DNA of 64,000 nt from SCN-70-22 sp046327755 (GCA_046327755.1 JAXLXW010000017.1:1-64000), one strand, 5' to 3'. Positions 36,846 to 45,088 are shown, numbered from the stretch's first letter. Notes: generated by a model not told the origin, from the sequence alone. Numbers and translations: made by a program.

Positions 36846-38347
36846 GCGCCGAGCTGCATGGGCGCGAGTACGACATCGTCGTCATCGGGAGCGGGGCCGG
36901 TGGCGGGACCGTGGCGCAGGAACTGGCGCCGATGGTCGCCCAGGGGCTGCGCGTCCTCGTCCTCGAGCAGGGAGCGCGCCTCGAGGACCACGAGTACACC
37001 GGGCAGGAACTCGAGATGTCCGCCGCGCTGTACGACGAGGGTGGGGGCTTCCTCACCGCCGACGGGACGATGACGCTCGCCTTCGGGCGCGCCTACGGCG
37101 GCTCCACCGTGGTCTACACGGGAACGTCGCTCATCGCACCGGACCGCGTGATCCGCAGCTGGTGCGTCCCCGGGCTCGACTTCCCCGACGTGGAGCGCCG
37201 CTCGCAGAAGTTCATGGCGCAGAACGACGTGCACTACCTCCCGCGCGTCCTCCTCAACGACAACAACAAGCTGTTCGTGACGGGGTGCGCGCGCGTGGGC
37301 GCCAAGGCGGAGCAGTTCCCGCTCAACCTGCGCGGGTGCAAGGGATCGTCGTTATGCAACATGGGGTGCCCCAACGGCGCCAAGATGGGGACGCACCGCG
37401 TGCAGCTGCCGGCGGCCGAGCGCGCCGGCGTCGAGGTGGTGACACGCGCCGAGGCGTTGCGGCTGGAGGAGCGCGCCGTCGTCGCCCGCGTGCGCGAGAA
37501 GCGCCCCGGCGAGAAGGGGCTCCCCTCGGCGTGGGCCCCTGGCGACTACCGCATCTCGGCGCGCGTGATCGTCGCCTGCGGCGGGAGCGTGGGGACGAGC
37601 GCACTCCTGCTCCGGTCGCCGGCGCTCACGGCGATCCGTCGCGTGGGCGAGCGCTTCACGTGCCACCCCGCGCATATCCTGGTGGCCGAGCACGAGCACG
37701 ACATCACCAACGACGTCGGGCATCCCAAGAGCTACTACCTGGATCGCAGCGAGCACGAAGGGTACATCCTCGAGACGTGCATGTACTTCCCGTTCGTGAC
37801 GGCGAAGAACCTCACGGGGTTCGGGGCCGACCACAGCACCTTCATGCGCGCCTTCCCGCGCCTGCAGATGATCCTCGTCCTCGCCTGCGACAAGGCCGTC
37901 CCGGGCAATCGCATCACCGTCGACGGCGACGGGCGCCCGGTGGTGCACTACACGTTCACCCCAGCCGTCATTCGCTCGTTGGTGTCGGCGACGCGGATGA
38001 GCGCGCGCATCTTCTTCGCCGCCGGCGCGAGGCGCGTGCACGCCCCCTCGGCCGATCCGCCACTCATCGAACGCGAGTCGGCCTATCGCCTGGACGATCT
38101 CATCATCGAGAAGCACTTCCTCCCCGGGCGCATCTCGGTCTCCGCGGCGCACCTGATGGGCGGCTGCGCCATGGGTCCCGAAGGGAGCGGCGTCACCGAC
38201 TCGCGCGGGCGCGTGTATGGCGCACCGTGGCTGCGCGTCGCCGACTCGTCGCTCTTCCCGGATTCGGTCGAGGTGAACCCCTACCTCACCGTGATGTCGC
38301 TCGCCGATCGCGTGGCCGAGGGGATTCGGGGCGATTGGCGGAGTTAG
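36842..38347 (+). CDS. GMC family oxidoreductase, second type
   Basis: A 501-residue FAD-dependent alcohol dehydrogenase or oxidase. The FAD motif is VVIGSGAGGGTVAQEL at residues 13-28. RAYGGSTVVYTGTSL is the substrate-side loop, and GCKGSSLCNMGCPNGAKMG forms a cysteine-rich insert as in long-chain alcohol oxidases. The catalytic pair is His437 (AAHLMGGCAMG) and Asn479 (VNPYLTVM). It differs clearly from the two GMC paralogues at 13.8-17.5 kb and pairs with a different small gene. The TAG stop sits inside a GTTAGGC heptamer. The substrate is probably a hydrophobic alcohol (inference). Confidence 0.88.
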   Translation: MSAELHGREYDIVVIGSGAGGGTVAQELAPMVAQGLRVLVLEQGARLEDHEYTGQELEMSAALYDEGGGFLTADGTMTLAFGRAYGGSTVVYTGTSLIAPDRVIRSWCVPGLDFPDVERRSQKFMAQNDVHYLPRVLLNDNNKLFVTGCARVGAKAEQFPLNLRGCKGSSLCNMGCPNGAKMGTHRVQLPAAERAGVEVVTRAEALRLEERAVVARVREKRPGEKGLPSAWAPGDYRISARVIVACGGSVGTSALLLRSPALTAIRRVGERFTCHPAHILVAEHEHDITNDVGHPKSYYLDRSEHEGYILETCMYFPFVTAKNLTGFGADHSTFMRAFPRLQMILVLACDKAVPGNRITVDGDGRPVVHYTFTPAVIRSLVSATRMSARIFFAAGARRVHAPSADPPLIERESAYRLDDLIIEKHFLPGRISVSAAHLMGGCAMGPEGSGVTDSRGRVYGAPWLRVADSSLFPDSVEVNPYLTVMSLADRVAEGIRGDWRS

Positions 38348-38402
38348 GCGCGGCGCGAATGTAGGCGCCCGGCGCATGCCCGACCGAAGGCGTACTGGTG
38401 GT

Positions 38403-38507
38403 TCAACACGGAGGACTCACGGAGGAGCGGAGGGCACGGGAAGTAGCGCGTGTTGTTCACCAATCATCTCGAGGCTCGCCCGCCGTGTCTCCGTGTCTCC
38501 GTGTTAA
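38403..38507. repeat. Family A CGGAGG hairpin, copy 2
   Basis: It starts TCAACACGGAGGA and ends CTCCGTGTTAAGGC, the same ends as copy 1 at 157-252, with a different centre. Arms built of CACGGAGG and CCGTGTCT units can pair over 40 bases or more. It lies between the convergent GMC gene and the His-rich exported protein gene. Confidence 0.8.
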
Positions 38508-38564
38508 GGCAGTTGACGCTGTAGCGTCGCGCGCTGCCGTCTGGGATCTGCGCCGGCGTTCGGC

Positions 38565-39146
38565 TCAGTGATGCCCTCCACCGCGCGCGAGCATCAGGTG
38601 GTGCGTGGTGTGGTGTTCGCCCAGCGTCATGATGCCGATGAATCCAAGGGCGCGCACTTCATCGACGCGTTTCGGATCGTTGGACGTGACGCGCCATCGC
38701 ACCCCTTGCGGCGTCTTCTCCACGATCCCGTCGAGCCCCTCCGCGGCGAGCATCGGCGTGTGCGCCGCGACCATGCGCTGGATGGCGTCGCGGGTGCGAC
38801 CGACGCCGCTCACCGTCAGCTGCACGCCGCCCGCAACCGGCTCGCGGCGCACGACGCTGTTGAGCGTCACGTCGTGCATGTCCATCAGGTGCTCGCGTAG
38901 CGCCTCGAGGTTGACGGCTGACCAGTCGGTGGCGGGATCGGCCTTGAGGATGCGCACCACCTCGGCGATCGCCGCAAAGGCGTCCTGCCCGGGGAGCGTT
39001 GCCTGACGAGGAGGCGTTGGCGCGGGAGCGCTGTCGCGCGCGGCGGGGTGATGCGCCGCATGGTCGGTGTGCTGCGCGGCGGCGCTAGACGGCGAGAGCA
39101 GCGTTGCGAGCGTGAAGGTCGCGACGATCAGGGATGTGTTGCGCAT
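38565..39146 (-). CDS. Histidine-rich exported protein of unknown function
   Basis: A 193-residue periplasmic protein. The signal peptide MRNTSLIVATFTLATLLS ends near AAAQH. The mature N-terminus is HTDHAAHHPA and the C-terminus is GEHHTTHHLMLARGGGHH, so both ends could bind metal. The middle has LREHLMDMHDVTLNSVV and a VSGVGRTRDAIQRMVAAH segment. I do not recognise a named family. It could be a metal-buffering or sensing protein. Confidence 0.8.
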   Translation of the reverse strand: MRNTSLIVATFTLATLLSPSSAAAQHTDHAAHHPAARDSAPAPTPPRQATLPGQDAFAAIAEVVRILKADPATDWSAVNLEALREHLMDMHDVTLNSVVRREPVAGGVQLTVSGVGRTRDAIQRMVAAHTPMLAAEGLDGIVEKTPQGVRWRVTSNDPKRVDEVRALGFIGIMTLGEHHTTHHLMLARGGGHH

Positions 39147-39183
39147 GCGCAGTTCGTGAGGGGAGACGAACGATGCGCGGCCG

Positions 39184-39573
39184 TCAGGGGCGCGCGCGAT
39201 GCACCGGCGGCCCGTAGTCGCCCGTGGCGATCGCGCTCAGGGCGTGCGTGGGGCCGATGTAGGTATAGACCCAGGCGTCGGCGTGATCGATGCCATCGGC
39301 GCGCACCGTCGACTTGCGGCGACGAAAGCCACCACCTTCATAATCATCGAGGGTGGTGAGCATGTGGTCGACCTTGTCGAGCGGGAGTTCGTACAGTTCG
39401 CCGTGCACCGTCCCGTCGGCGCCGAGCACCAGCCCGGGATACCAGTCGACGCGGTACAACGCCCCGTCCACGGTCGCGGCGCCGAGGTACGTGGCCGATG
39501 CCAGCAGCGGGTGCAATTTCCCCTCGCTGTCCCGACGCAGCGATCCGTACACGAACAGCCGAACTGCCGACAT
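39184..39573 (-). CDS. Gamma-glutamylcyclotransferase-like (AIG2 family) protein
   Basis: A 129-residue protein of the AIG2/GGCT fold. VRLFVYGSLRRDSEGKLHPL is the family N-terminus, with the YGSL loop that binds the substrate. YPGLVLGADGTVHGELYEL and LTTLDDYEGG follow, the last carrying the catalytic Glu. Members release pyroglutamate from gamma-glutamyl or related compounds; the specific substrate is unknown. Start ATG 39573 aligns with the family; upstream frame sequence is unsupported. Confidence 0.88.
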   Translation of the reverse strand: MSAVRLFVYGSLRRDSEGKLHPLLASATYLGAATVDGALYRVDWYPGLVLGADGTVHGELYELPLDKVDHMLTTLDDYEGGGFRRRKSTVRADGIDHADAWVYTYIGPTHALSAIATGDYGPPVHRARP

Positions 39574-39669
39574 GTCACCCGCCTCCCAGCATTGTGGAGC
39601 GGCAAGTTGTACCGCGAGTCCCCCCCTCGCCACCGGGAAAAGACCGACGATGGCGAGCCCTTCCTCTCG

Positions 39670-40188
39670 TTACGGCTTGCACCCCTCGGTGCGCCGCGTG
39701 TCGGCCAGCGAGAAGATCTTCCACGCCCCGTCGTCGCCGCGCGTCAGCAGGAAGTGGTCGATCCCGCAGTGCATGAACTTGTCGCCCAGGTAGAGGTTGT
39801 AGTCGACCCAGACCGAGGCAAGCGGCCCGTCGATCTCCACCCGCTCGTTGAAGATGCGCTCGTCGAGCATCGCCGGGCGCGGCGTCCCCACCGCCTTGAG
39901 GAAGCCGTCGGGGGTCGACTCCGCGGTGAAGCGCAGCTGGCCGTCGCGCCCCTTGGCCACCGTGACCATCCGCAGCTGCTCGTGGAAGGTCGAGTGCACC
40001 ATCGACGAGTCCGCGGCGCGCATCCCGTCGAACATGCGCTTCACCACCGCCATCACCTGGCCCTTGGTGGCGGGGTCGGGCGGCGTTGCCTGCGCTTGGG
40101 CGATGGCGGGCACGGCGAGGGTGCCAAGGGCAGCGAGCGAAGCGAGCGCTGTGAGTGTGCGGATGGTGCGGGCGAGGCGGCGGCGCAT
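39670..40188 (-). CDS. Exported NTF2-like (SnoaL/DUF4440-type) protein
   Basis: A 172-residue protein with a signal peptide (MRRRLARTIRTLTALASLAA, cleavage near AQAQA). The mature part has the pattern of a cone-shaped NTF2-like fold: VMAVVKRMFDGMRAADSSMV opens the helix, and VWVDYNLYLGDKFMHCGIDHF and GAWKIFSLADTRRTEGC close the sheet. These domains serve as enzymes or ligand-binding proteins; no catalytic residues can be assigned. Start ATG 40188 gives the signal peptide; the longer frame lies in the neighbouring gene. Confidence 0.83.
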   Translation of the reverse strand: MRRRLARTIRTLTALASLAALGTLAVPAIAQAQATPPDPATKGQVMAVVKRMFDGMRAADSSMVHSTFHEQLRMVTVAKGRDGQLRFTAESTPDGFLKAVGTPRPAMLDERIFNERVEIDGPLASVWVDYNLYLGDKFMHCGIDHFLLTRGDDGAWKIFSLADTRRTEGCKP

Positions 40189-40199
40189 GGGCTGGGCTC

Positions 40200-40670
40200 C
40201 TATCGCGACATCTGGTACGTCCCCATCAACTCGGCCGTGGCGAGGACGTGCCCCTCCATGGCGGCGAGCAGCTTCTTCTTCGTCGGCTCTTCCAGCTCGC
40301 CCAGCACCGTGTCCAGCGCGTAGAGCTTGTGGAAGTAGCGGTGCTTCCCGATGGACGGGCATGGTCCGCCGTAGCCGAAGTCATTCATGTCGTTCATCCC
40401 CACCTGCGTCCCCGCGGGGAGCGACTGGACCCCCTCGGCAAGCCCGGTGGTCTCCGGCGGGAGGTCCCAGAGGACCCAGTGCACCCAGACGCGCTTGGGA
40501 GTCGCGGGGTCTGGGGCGTCGGGGTCGTCGATGATGAGGGCGAGGCTTCGGGTCCCGGCGGGGACGCCGCTCCAGGCGAGCGGGGGGGACGATTCGGCCC
40601 CCTGGCAGGTGTGCGCCGCCGGAATGGCGCCGCCGTGGGTGAAGGCGGGGGATGTGAGCGTGAGCGACAT
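40200..40670 (-). CDS. YbhB/YbcL family Raf kinase inhibitor-like protein
   Basis: A 156-residue PEBP-fold protein. MSLTLTSPAFTHGGAIPAAH and SSPPLAWSGVPAGTRSLALI are the N-terminal signature, and DDPDAPDP, VHWVLWDLPPETTGL and GYGGPCPSIGKHRYFHKLYALD form the ligand pocket. Start ATG 40670 matches the family. It begins the strand run that continues into the NTF2-like gene 11 bases downstream. The physiological ligand in bacteria is unclear. Confidence 0.92.
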   Translation of the reverse strand: MSLTLTSPAFTHGGAIPAAHTCQGAESSPPLAWSGVPAGTRSLALIIDDPDAPDPATPKRVWVHWVLWDLPPETTGLAEGVQSLPAGTQVGMNDMNDFGYGGPCPSIGKHRYFHKLYALDTVLGELEEPTKKKLLAAMEGHVLATAELMGTYQMSR

Positions 40671-41206
40671 CGGGGGAGTGAGGAATGCTCGACTTGGCGC
40701 GGCAGCGGGCGAGCCGCCGCACAACGCGACCGACCGGAAGGACGTGGCCGGACGCGCTGAGGAATGGCGTACGAACGCTCCCCCGTCAACGGGGCATGTT
40801 CCGTATCCGCCGGTTCTTCGCCGGTTCGCCGCCGGTTCGCCGCCGGAGCGGCGCGGACGCGGCGGCGCGGAGCAGATGGGCTGCCGGGGCGACGGGTGGC
40901 GAGGGGGACGCCTTGGCGAGGGTGCCTGAAAGGGGGGCGGCGCCGGCGGCCGGGCCGGGAGCCCAGCCAGCGAAGGCCCCATGTGAGGGCCAGTACGTCG
41001 TGGCGCCCCGTGCCGGCACAAGGCATATCGACAGCTGCAAGCATTCGCGACAACACAGGTGCAGCGCCGGTGCACTGGCCATCGCGGGGGATGGCCTTAA
41101 CGCCCGGGGCGGTGCATCGTCTGACCGTGGGCAGGCGCAACGGATTCCGCCGCCGCAATGCCGTGCACCACCCTCTCCATCCGCGACCCCTCATCGGAGC
41201 GATCCC
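40671..41206. other. Intergenic region without a recognised gene
   Basis: About 535 bases between divergent genes. It contains a short run of CGCCGGTT-type near-repeats at about 40810-40850 and no convincing promoter, RNA or coding sequence. Frames that cross it are upstream extensions of neighbours and have no start signal. Confidence 0.5.
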
Positions 41207-41644
41207 ATGCGAACGCGTACCCGCACCACCCTGCTGGCGACCGTCCTCTCGACGGCGGCGCTGCTCACCGTGACGTCGATCACCTCGGCGCAGGCGACCG
41301 ACTCGACGCGCAAGTGTCCGGAAGGTTCGCGCTGCGACAAGCGCGAGGACGTGCGCGATCGGCGCGAGAACGTGCGGGACCGTCGCGAGAACGTGCGCGA
41401 CCGCGCGGAGAACCGGCGCGATCGCCGTGAGGATGTGCGCGACCGGCGCGAGGACGTGCGCGACTCCCTGCACGTGGGCGGGCGCGCCGACAAGCTCGAG
41501 GATCGCGCCGACAAGCGCGAGGACCGTCGCGATGCCCGCGAGGACGTGCGCGACAAGAAGGAGAACGTCCGCGATCGCAAGGAGAACGTCCGCGACCGCA
41601 AGGAAAACCGCCGCGAGCGCGCGCGCGAGAAGAAGCAGCCGTAA
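41207..41644 (+). CDS. Exported charged heptad-repeat protein
   Basis: A 145-residue protein. The signal peptide MRTRTRTTLLATVLSTAALL ends near SAQA. The mature protein is almost entirely Arg, Lys, Glu, Asp, Asn and Val in a seven-residue repeat of the form R-(E/D)-(N/D)-V-R-D-R, repeated more than ten times and interrupted once by SLHVGGRADKLED. The DNA shows the same 21-bp period. Such sequences favour a long, stable single alpha-helix or coiled coil in the periplasm. One Cys pair (KCPEGSRC) opens the mature part. I recognise no family; it may be a structural or spacer protein. Confidence 0.8.
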   Translation: MRTRTRTTLLATVLSTAALLTVTSITSAQATDSTRKCPEGSRCDKREDVRDRRENVRDRRENVRDRAENRRDRREDVRDRREDVRDSLHVGGRADKLEDRADKREDRRDAREDVRDKKENVRDRKENVRDRKENRRERAREKKQP

Positions 41645-41748
41645 CGCCAAACCATCAGAAGCAGCAACGCCCCGGCGCGCGCGATGCGCACCGGGACGTC
41701 TTCGTCAGGCAGGGGTGGCGGCGACGGCGCCGGCCGCGCCGGCCGCGC

Positions 41749-42075
41749 CTAACGGGGGAAGGCGGGGACGGCCTCGAGCCCTTCCATCGTCGCAGCCGAC
41801 TTGTCCGCCCGCATCGGGACGACGCGCACCGACGGCGAGACCGCCATGATCCCGAGCCGCGTCACCGTCGTGACGAGCGGGACGCCGAGCCCCGTCCCCG
41901 CGAGCGCGAGGTTGGCCGCAAGGAGGCGACCGGTCCAGCGATTCACCAGCGTCCGGTCCCGCGTGATGAAGACGGCAGCGACCGCCGCCCCGTTGATGAG
42001 CACGAACGCAAACGCCGAGTACTGGAAGGCACTCGTTCCCACGCGCGCGAGCCAGTCGAGCAGCGCGTTCTCCAT
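41749..42075 (-). CDS. Small membrane protein of unknown function
   Basis: A 108-residue protein with two probable membrane helices (FAFVLINGAAVAAVFITRD and LALAGTGLGVPLVTTVTRLG) joined by a basic loop, RTLVNRWTGRLL. The start ATG 42075 is used because the frame upstream has no support. The TAG stop lies in a GCCTAAC/GTTAGGC heptamer. No family was recognised. Confidence 0.65.
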   Translation of the reverse strand: MENALLDWLARVGTSAFQYSAFAFVLINGAAVAAVFITRDRTLVNRWTGRLLAANLALAGTGLGVPLVTTVTRLGIMAVSPSVRVVPMRADKSAATMEGLEAVPAFPR

Positions 42076-42168
42076 GGTTGTCTCTCCATCCACGGGGGAC
42101 GACCACGGCACGCTGGGGTTTGGGGGCGTGCCGCCGTCGTCCGTCGACGTGACGCGCTACGGTAGCAC

Positions 42169-42660
42169 TTATCGCCCGATCTGGCGAGAGGCCGACCCGG
42201 AAGACGCCCGGAGCGACGCCTTGATGCGGCGCTTGGCGTCGCGCGCGCTCTCCCCCGGGAGGCGCGCCGTGACCTCCACCGATCCGAAGTAGGCGCTCCC
42301 GATCACCCGGATCACGGGAGCGTCGGGGTCGGTGCGGTACAGCGGATCGGGACGGAAGGCCACCTCCGCCGCGAGCGTGTTGACGGAGAGCTCCACCCGA
42401 ACCCCCGGGGGGACGTAGAGCTCGATCGACCCCATCACGAGGAAGACCTCCACCTGCGATTCACCGGCCGGGATGCGCGCCTCCCGCAGGTCGGCCACCA
42501 CCGTCCCCATCATGCAGGCAATCCGGTACAGGCGCGGCATTTCCCAGTCGCCCTTCTGCTCGTGGGCGCTGGCAAACGAGGAGATGCCGCCACGTTCCCG
42601 CGCGAGATGCGCGGGGACGACCTGGTGGCGGGAGAACGGGACGGGGAGCTGGGGCGTCAT
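42169..42660 (-). CDS. LiaF-like C-terminal domain protein (cell wall-active antibiotics response type)
   Basis: A 163-residue soluble protein. The centre, MMGTVVADLREARIPAGESQ, then VEVFLVMGSIELYVPPGVRVE, matches the beta-helical domain of LiaF/YvqF C-termini. No membrane segment precedes it, so it is only the C-terminal module. In Firmicutes such domains modulate a sensor kinase of envelope stress; no two-component genes are nearby. Start ATG 42660 begins MTPQLPVPFSRH. Confidence 0.75.
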   Translation of the reverse strand: MTPQLPVPFSRHQVVPAHLARERGGISSFASAHEQKGDWEMPRLYRIACMMGTVVADLREARIPAGESQVEVFLVMGSIELYVPPGVRVELSVNTLAAEVAFRPDPLYRTDPDAPVIRVIGSAYFGSVEVTARLPGESARDAKRRIKASLRASSGSASRQIGR

Positions 42661-42685
42661 GGCGGGAATGTCGTGGCGCCGGGCG

Positions 42686-43858
42686 TTAGGCCGTGTGGAA
42701 GCCGAGGGTGGTGAGAATGCCATCGAGCGCGGCAGCGTCGGGGACGGTCCCCTGGGCCAGGCGCGCACTCCCGCCACCACGCCCCCCCGCCACTGCCAGC
42801 GCGGCCTTGAGGAGCTTGCCGGCATCGACCCCGCTGTCGTCCGATGCGGCCACCAGGATCGCCGGCGGATTGGCGACGGTCACCGCGATCGCCGCCTGGG
42901 GGAGCGAGGCAAAGGCGAGGGCGAGCGCGCGCGCGTCGTCGGCCTTCCCCGTCGCCCGGCGCTCCACGTGGCGGCGCACGCCGTCTCCGCCGGGAACGAG
43001 GCGCGCGTGGAGGTCCCGTGCCCGGGCAGCACTCACCTCGCCCTCGAGACGACGGCGCTCGTTCTCCAGCGTGCGCAGCGCCTCGCCCTGCGCCGGCACC
43101 ACCGTCGCCAGCTCGTCGATGGAGCAGGAGAGCCCCGCCGCCATCCGCGCCAGGACGTCGTAGTCGGCGCGCGCACGGGCAATCGCCCGCATCCCGCACA
43201 GGAACTCGACGCGCGTCGCCTTCCGGATCTTCTCCACGCGGCGCAGGAGGATGGGACCAATCTCGCCCGTGGCGCGCACGTGCGTCCCGCCGCAGGCGCT
43301 GCGGTCGAGCCGATCGATCGAGACGATGCGGAGCACGCCGCCGCGGTCGCTCGGCTTGCGGAGTCCGGTGGCGATCGCCGCCTCCTCGAACGTCACCGCA
43401 ACCGGACGGTTCTCGGTCACCGTGGCGTTCGCCAGCCGCTCGAGCTCCACGAGCGCGGCCATCCCGATCGCCTCCGCGCCGAAGTCGATCGTCGACGACT
43501 CGGCGCCGAAGTGGACACTCACGGTTTCCCAGCCGAAGCGGTCGGCCCCAACCGCCGACAGCAGGTGCTGCCCCGTGTGCTGCTGCATCAGGTCCCAGCG
43601 CCGCCCCCAGTCCACCACCCCTTCCACCACTTCGGCGGACAACGGTGCCGCCAGGCAGTGCGCCACGCGATCGTCCTCATCCACGACGTCGGTGACGGCG
43701 ACACCTCCCAGCGTCCCGAGGTCGTGCGGCTGCCCGCCCGAGGTTGGGTAGAACGCCGATCGGTCGAGGTAGATGCGGCGCCCATCGTCGGCGCGGTCGA
43801 CCACGCGCGCCTCGAAGCGGGCGCAGTAGGCGTCGGTGTAGTAGAGCCGGTCAGTCAT
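42686..43858 (-). CDS. alaX: Alanyl-tRNA editing protein (AlaX type II with DHHA1 domain)
   Basis: A 390-residue trans-editing enzyme that hydrolyses mischarged Ser-tRNA(Ala) or Gly-tRNA(Ala). The N-terminal beta-barrel carries FYPTSGGQPHDLGTLGG. The zinc site is HTGQH (His94, His98) with CGGTH (Cys190, His194). A coiled-coil region and a C-terminal DHHA1 domain (about residues 280-390, AGGRGGGSARLAQG) complete the long AlaX form. The stop TAA overlaps a GTTAGGC heptamer. Five 12-bp repeats lie nine bases upstream, replacing any ordinary ribosome binding site. Confidence 0.92.
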   Translation of the reverse strand: MTDRLYYTDAYCARFEARVVDRADDGRRIYLDRSAFYPTSGGQPHDLGTLGGVAVTDVVDEDDRVAHCLAAPLSAEVVEGVVDWGRRWDLMQQHTGQHLLSAVGADRFGWETVSVHFGAESSTIDFGAEAIGMAALVELERLANATVTENRPVAVTFEEAAIATGLRKPSDRGGVLRIVSIDRLDRSACGGTHVRATGEIGPILLRRVEKIRKATRVEFLCGMRAIARARADYDVLARMAAGLSCSIDELATVVPAQGEALRTLENERRRLEGEVSAARARDLHARLVPGGDGVRRHVERRATGKADDARALALAFASLPQAAIAVTVANPPAILVAASDDSGVDAGKLLKAALAVAGGRGGGSARLAQGTVPDAAALDGILTTLGFHTA

Positions 43859-43866
43859 GCGGGATC

Positions 43867-43926
43867 GTGCCGGAGTGCGTGCCGGGGTGCGTGCCGGGGT
43901 GCGTGCCGGAGTGCGTGGCGGGAAGC
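43867..43926. repeat. 12-bp tandem repeat in the leader of alaX
   Basis: Five units of GTGCCGGAGTGC, with the second and third reading GTGCCGGGGTGC and the last degenerate. They end nine bases before the ATG at 43858, in the place expected for the ribosome binding site and promoter of alaX. Confidence 0.9.
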
Positions 43927-43957
43927 GTATCCGAGACCGTGCGCTCGGGCGGGGTGC

Positions 43958-44188
43958 CTAACGGTTTCCCGGTGCGGCGGGGCGCGCGGGGGTCTCGCCG
44001 GCGCGACAGCGCACGCAGACGATCTTTGCGCCGAACGCGATGAGGAGCTTGTGCGTGATGGAGCCGTGCAGGTGCTTCGGGCAGAGGATGCGCCGGCATT
44101 GCTCGCACACCCCGCCCGTGTTGACGGCGAATGGGATGTTGCACTCGTCGCACTCGGTCCTGAAGATCGACTTCTGGAAGATCGGCAC
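43958..44188 (-). CDS. Small zinc-ribbon-like protein
   Basis: A 76-residue protein with four metal-binding knuckles: CDEC, CEQC, CPKHLH and CVRC. The pattern suggests one or two zinc ions. MPIFQKSIFRTECDECNIPF gives the start. The TAG stop lies in a GCCTAAC heptamer. It lies between the alaX leader repeats and the MOSC gene, all in the same direction. The function is unknown; regulatory or RNA-binding roles are common in such small proteins. Confidence 0.75.
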   Translation of the reverse strand: MPIFQKSIFRTECDECNIPFAVNTGGVCEQCRRILCPKHLHGSITHKLLIAFGAKIVCVRCRAGETPARPAAPGNR

Positions 44189-44239
44189 GGTGGGGAGCGG
44201 CGGTGGCCAGCGGGAACGGGAACGGACGGAAGGGGAAAT

Positions 44240-44689
44240 CTACGGCGTCGCGGCAGGCGCGTCGTCCCATGCGACGTCGTCCCCTACGCGGATCGTCCCA
44301 CCGTCGAGCACCTCGCCGAAGGCGCCGCCCCCCCAATCCGGGAACATCCGCTGACGGAGTCCGGGGAGTGCCTCGTCCATGCGCTCACACGGCTTGGTCT
44401 CCCCCCGGATGGCGATGCGGCACGCCCCGATGCGAAGGACTCGCCCGCGCGCCCCCTCCAGCGCGATCCCACTCACCATGAGGTTGGCGCGCCGCGCCGA
44501 CGGGTCGAGTGTTCCGCCGAGGGCGGCCATGTGGGCCTCCCATCGCTCACGGGCGATGATCGTCACCTGTCGCGTACCGCCGCGATTGGCGTTGCCGACG
44601 AGCCCGCGATGGTCGAGTTGCGCCTGGTCGGCGTGATCCATGGGACCAAGTCGGGCACGCTTGAGCCAGATGCGTTCGAGGACTGGCAT
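44240..44689 (-). CDS. MOSC domain-containing protein
   Basis: A 149-residue single-domain MOSC (molybdenum cofactor sulfurase C-terminal) protein. NANRGGTRQVTIIARERWE and RRANLMVSGIAL are conserved core strands, and IRGETKPCERMDEAL carries the cysteine that receives or delivers sulfur. Family members bind sulfur for metal-cofactor assembly, or reduce N-hydroxylated compounds with molybdenum. No molybdopterin genes are nearby. Confidence 0.88.
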   Translation of the reverse strand: MPVLERIWLKRARLGPMDHADQAQLDHRGLVGNANRGGTRQVTIIARERWEAHMAALGGTLDPSARRANLMVSGIALEGARGRVLRIGACRIAIRGETKPCERMDEALPGLRQRMFPDWGGGAFGEVLDGGTIRVGDDVAWDDAPAATP

Positions 44690-44698
44690 GGAAGTGCA

Positions 44699-44722
44699 GA
44701 CGGGAGACGGGAGACGGGAGAT
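44699..44722. repeat. Family D heptamer array, short copy
   Basis: Three GACGGGA units between the MOSC start and the DUF486 stop. A related single GGAGACGGGAG lies near 45107. Confidence 0.6.
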
Positions 44723-44737
44723 GCGATCGGCGTGGCG

Positions 44738-45088
44738 TTAGGCAGCCGGCGCGCGGAACATGAAGTAGACGGCGCCGAGGATGCAGAGGGCGGCCCAGAG
44801 GTAGTCGAGCTTGAGGGGGGCCTTCATGTAGAGCACGGCGAAGGGGACGAAGACCGCGAGGGTGATCGCCTCCTGCATGATCTTGAGTTGCGGGAGGGAG
44901 AGGACGGTGTAGCCGATGCGATTGGCCGGCACCTGCAACAGGTACTCGAAGAGGGCGATCCCCCAACTGGCGAGTGCGGCGATGTACCAGGCGCGCGTGG
45001 AGAGGTTCTTGAGGTGCGCGTACCAGGCAAACGTCATGAAGACGTTGGAGCAGGCGAGGAGGGCGACGGTGCGGATGAGGGGCGACAC
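44738..45088 (-). CDS. DMT superfamily-like DUF486 membrane protein
   Basis: A 116-residue four-helix membrane protein. LLACSNVFMTFAWYAHLKNL is the family N-terminus; IALFEYLLQVPANRIGY and LQEAITLAVFVPFAVLY-like helices follow, and LWAALCILGAVYFMF ends it. Start GTG 45088 gives the usual family length; the longer frame enters repeat-like DNA. The stop TAA is within a GTTAGGC heptamer. Small DUF486 proteins resemble half-transporters; no substrate is known. Confidence 0.85.
   Translation of the reverse strand: MSPLIRTVALLACSNVFMTFAWYAHLKNLSTRAWYIAALASWGIALFEYLLQVPANRIGYTVLSLPQLKIMQEAITLAVFVPFAVLYMKAPLKLDYLWAALCILGAVYFMFRAPAA

Noticed and set aside
41671..41695. Terminator after the heptad-repeat gene
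   Set aside because: The stem CCCGG(C/A)GCGC has a mismatch and no T-tract follows, so it was not listed as a feature.
43851..44336. Protein with SGTHPGTHPGTH repeats upstream of alaX
   Set aside because: It is one reading of the 12-bp DNA repeat in a frame that overlaps the zinc-ribbon gene and has no start support.
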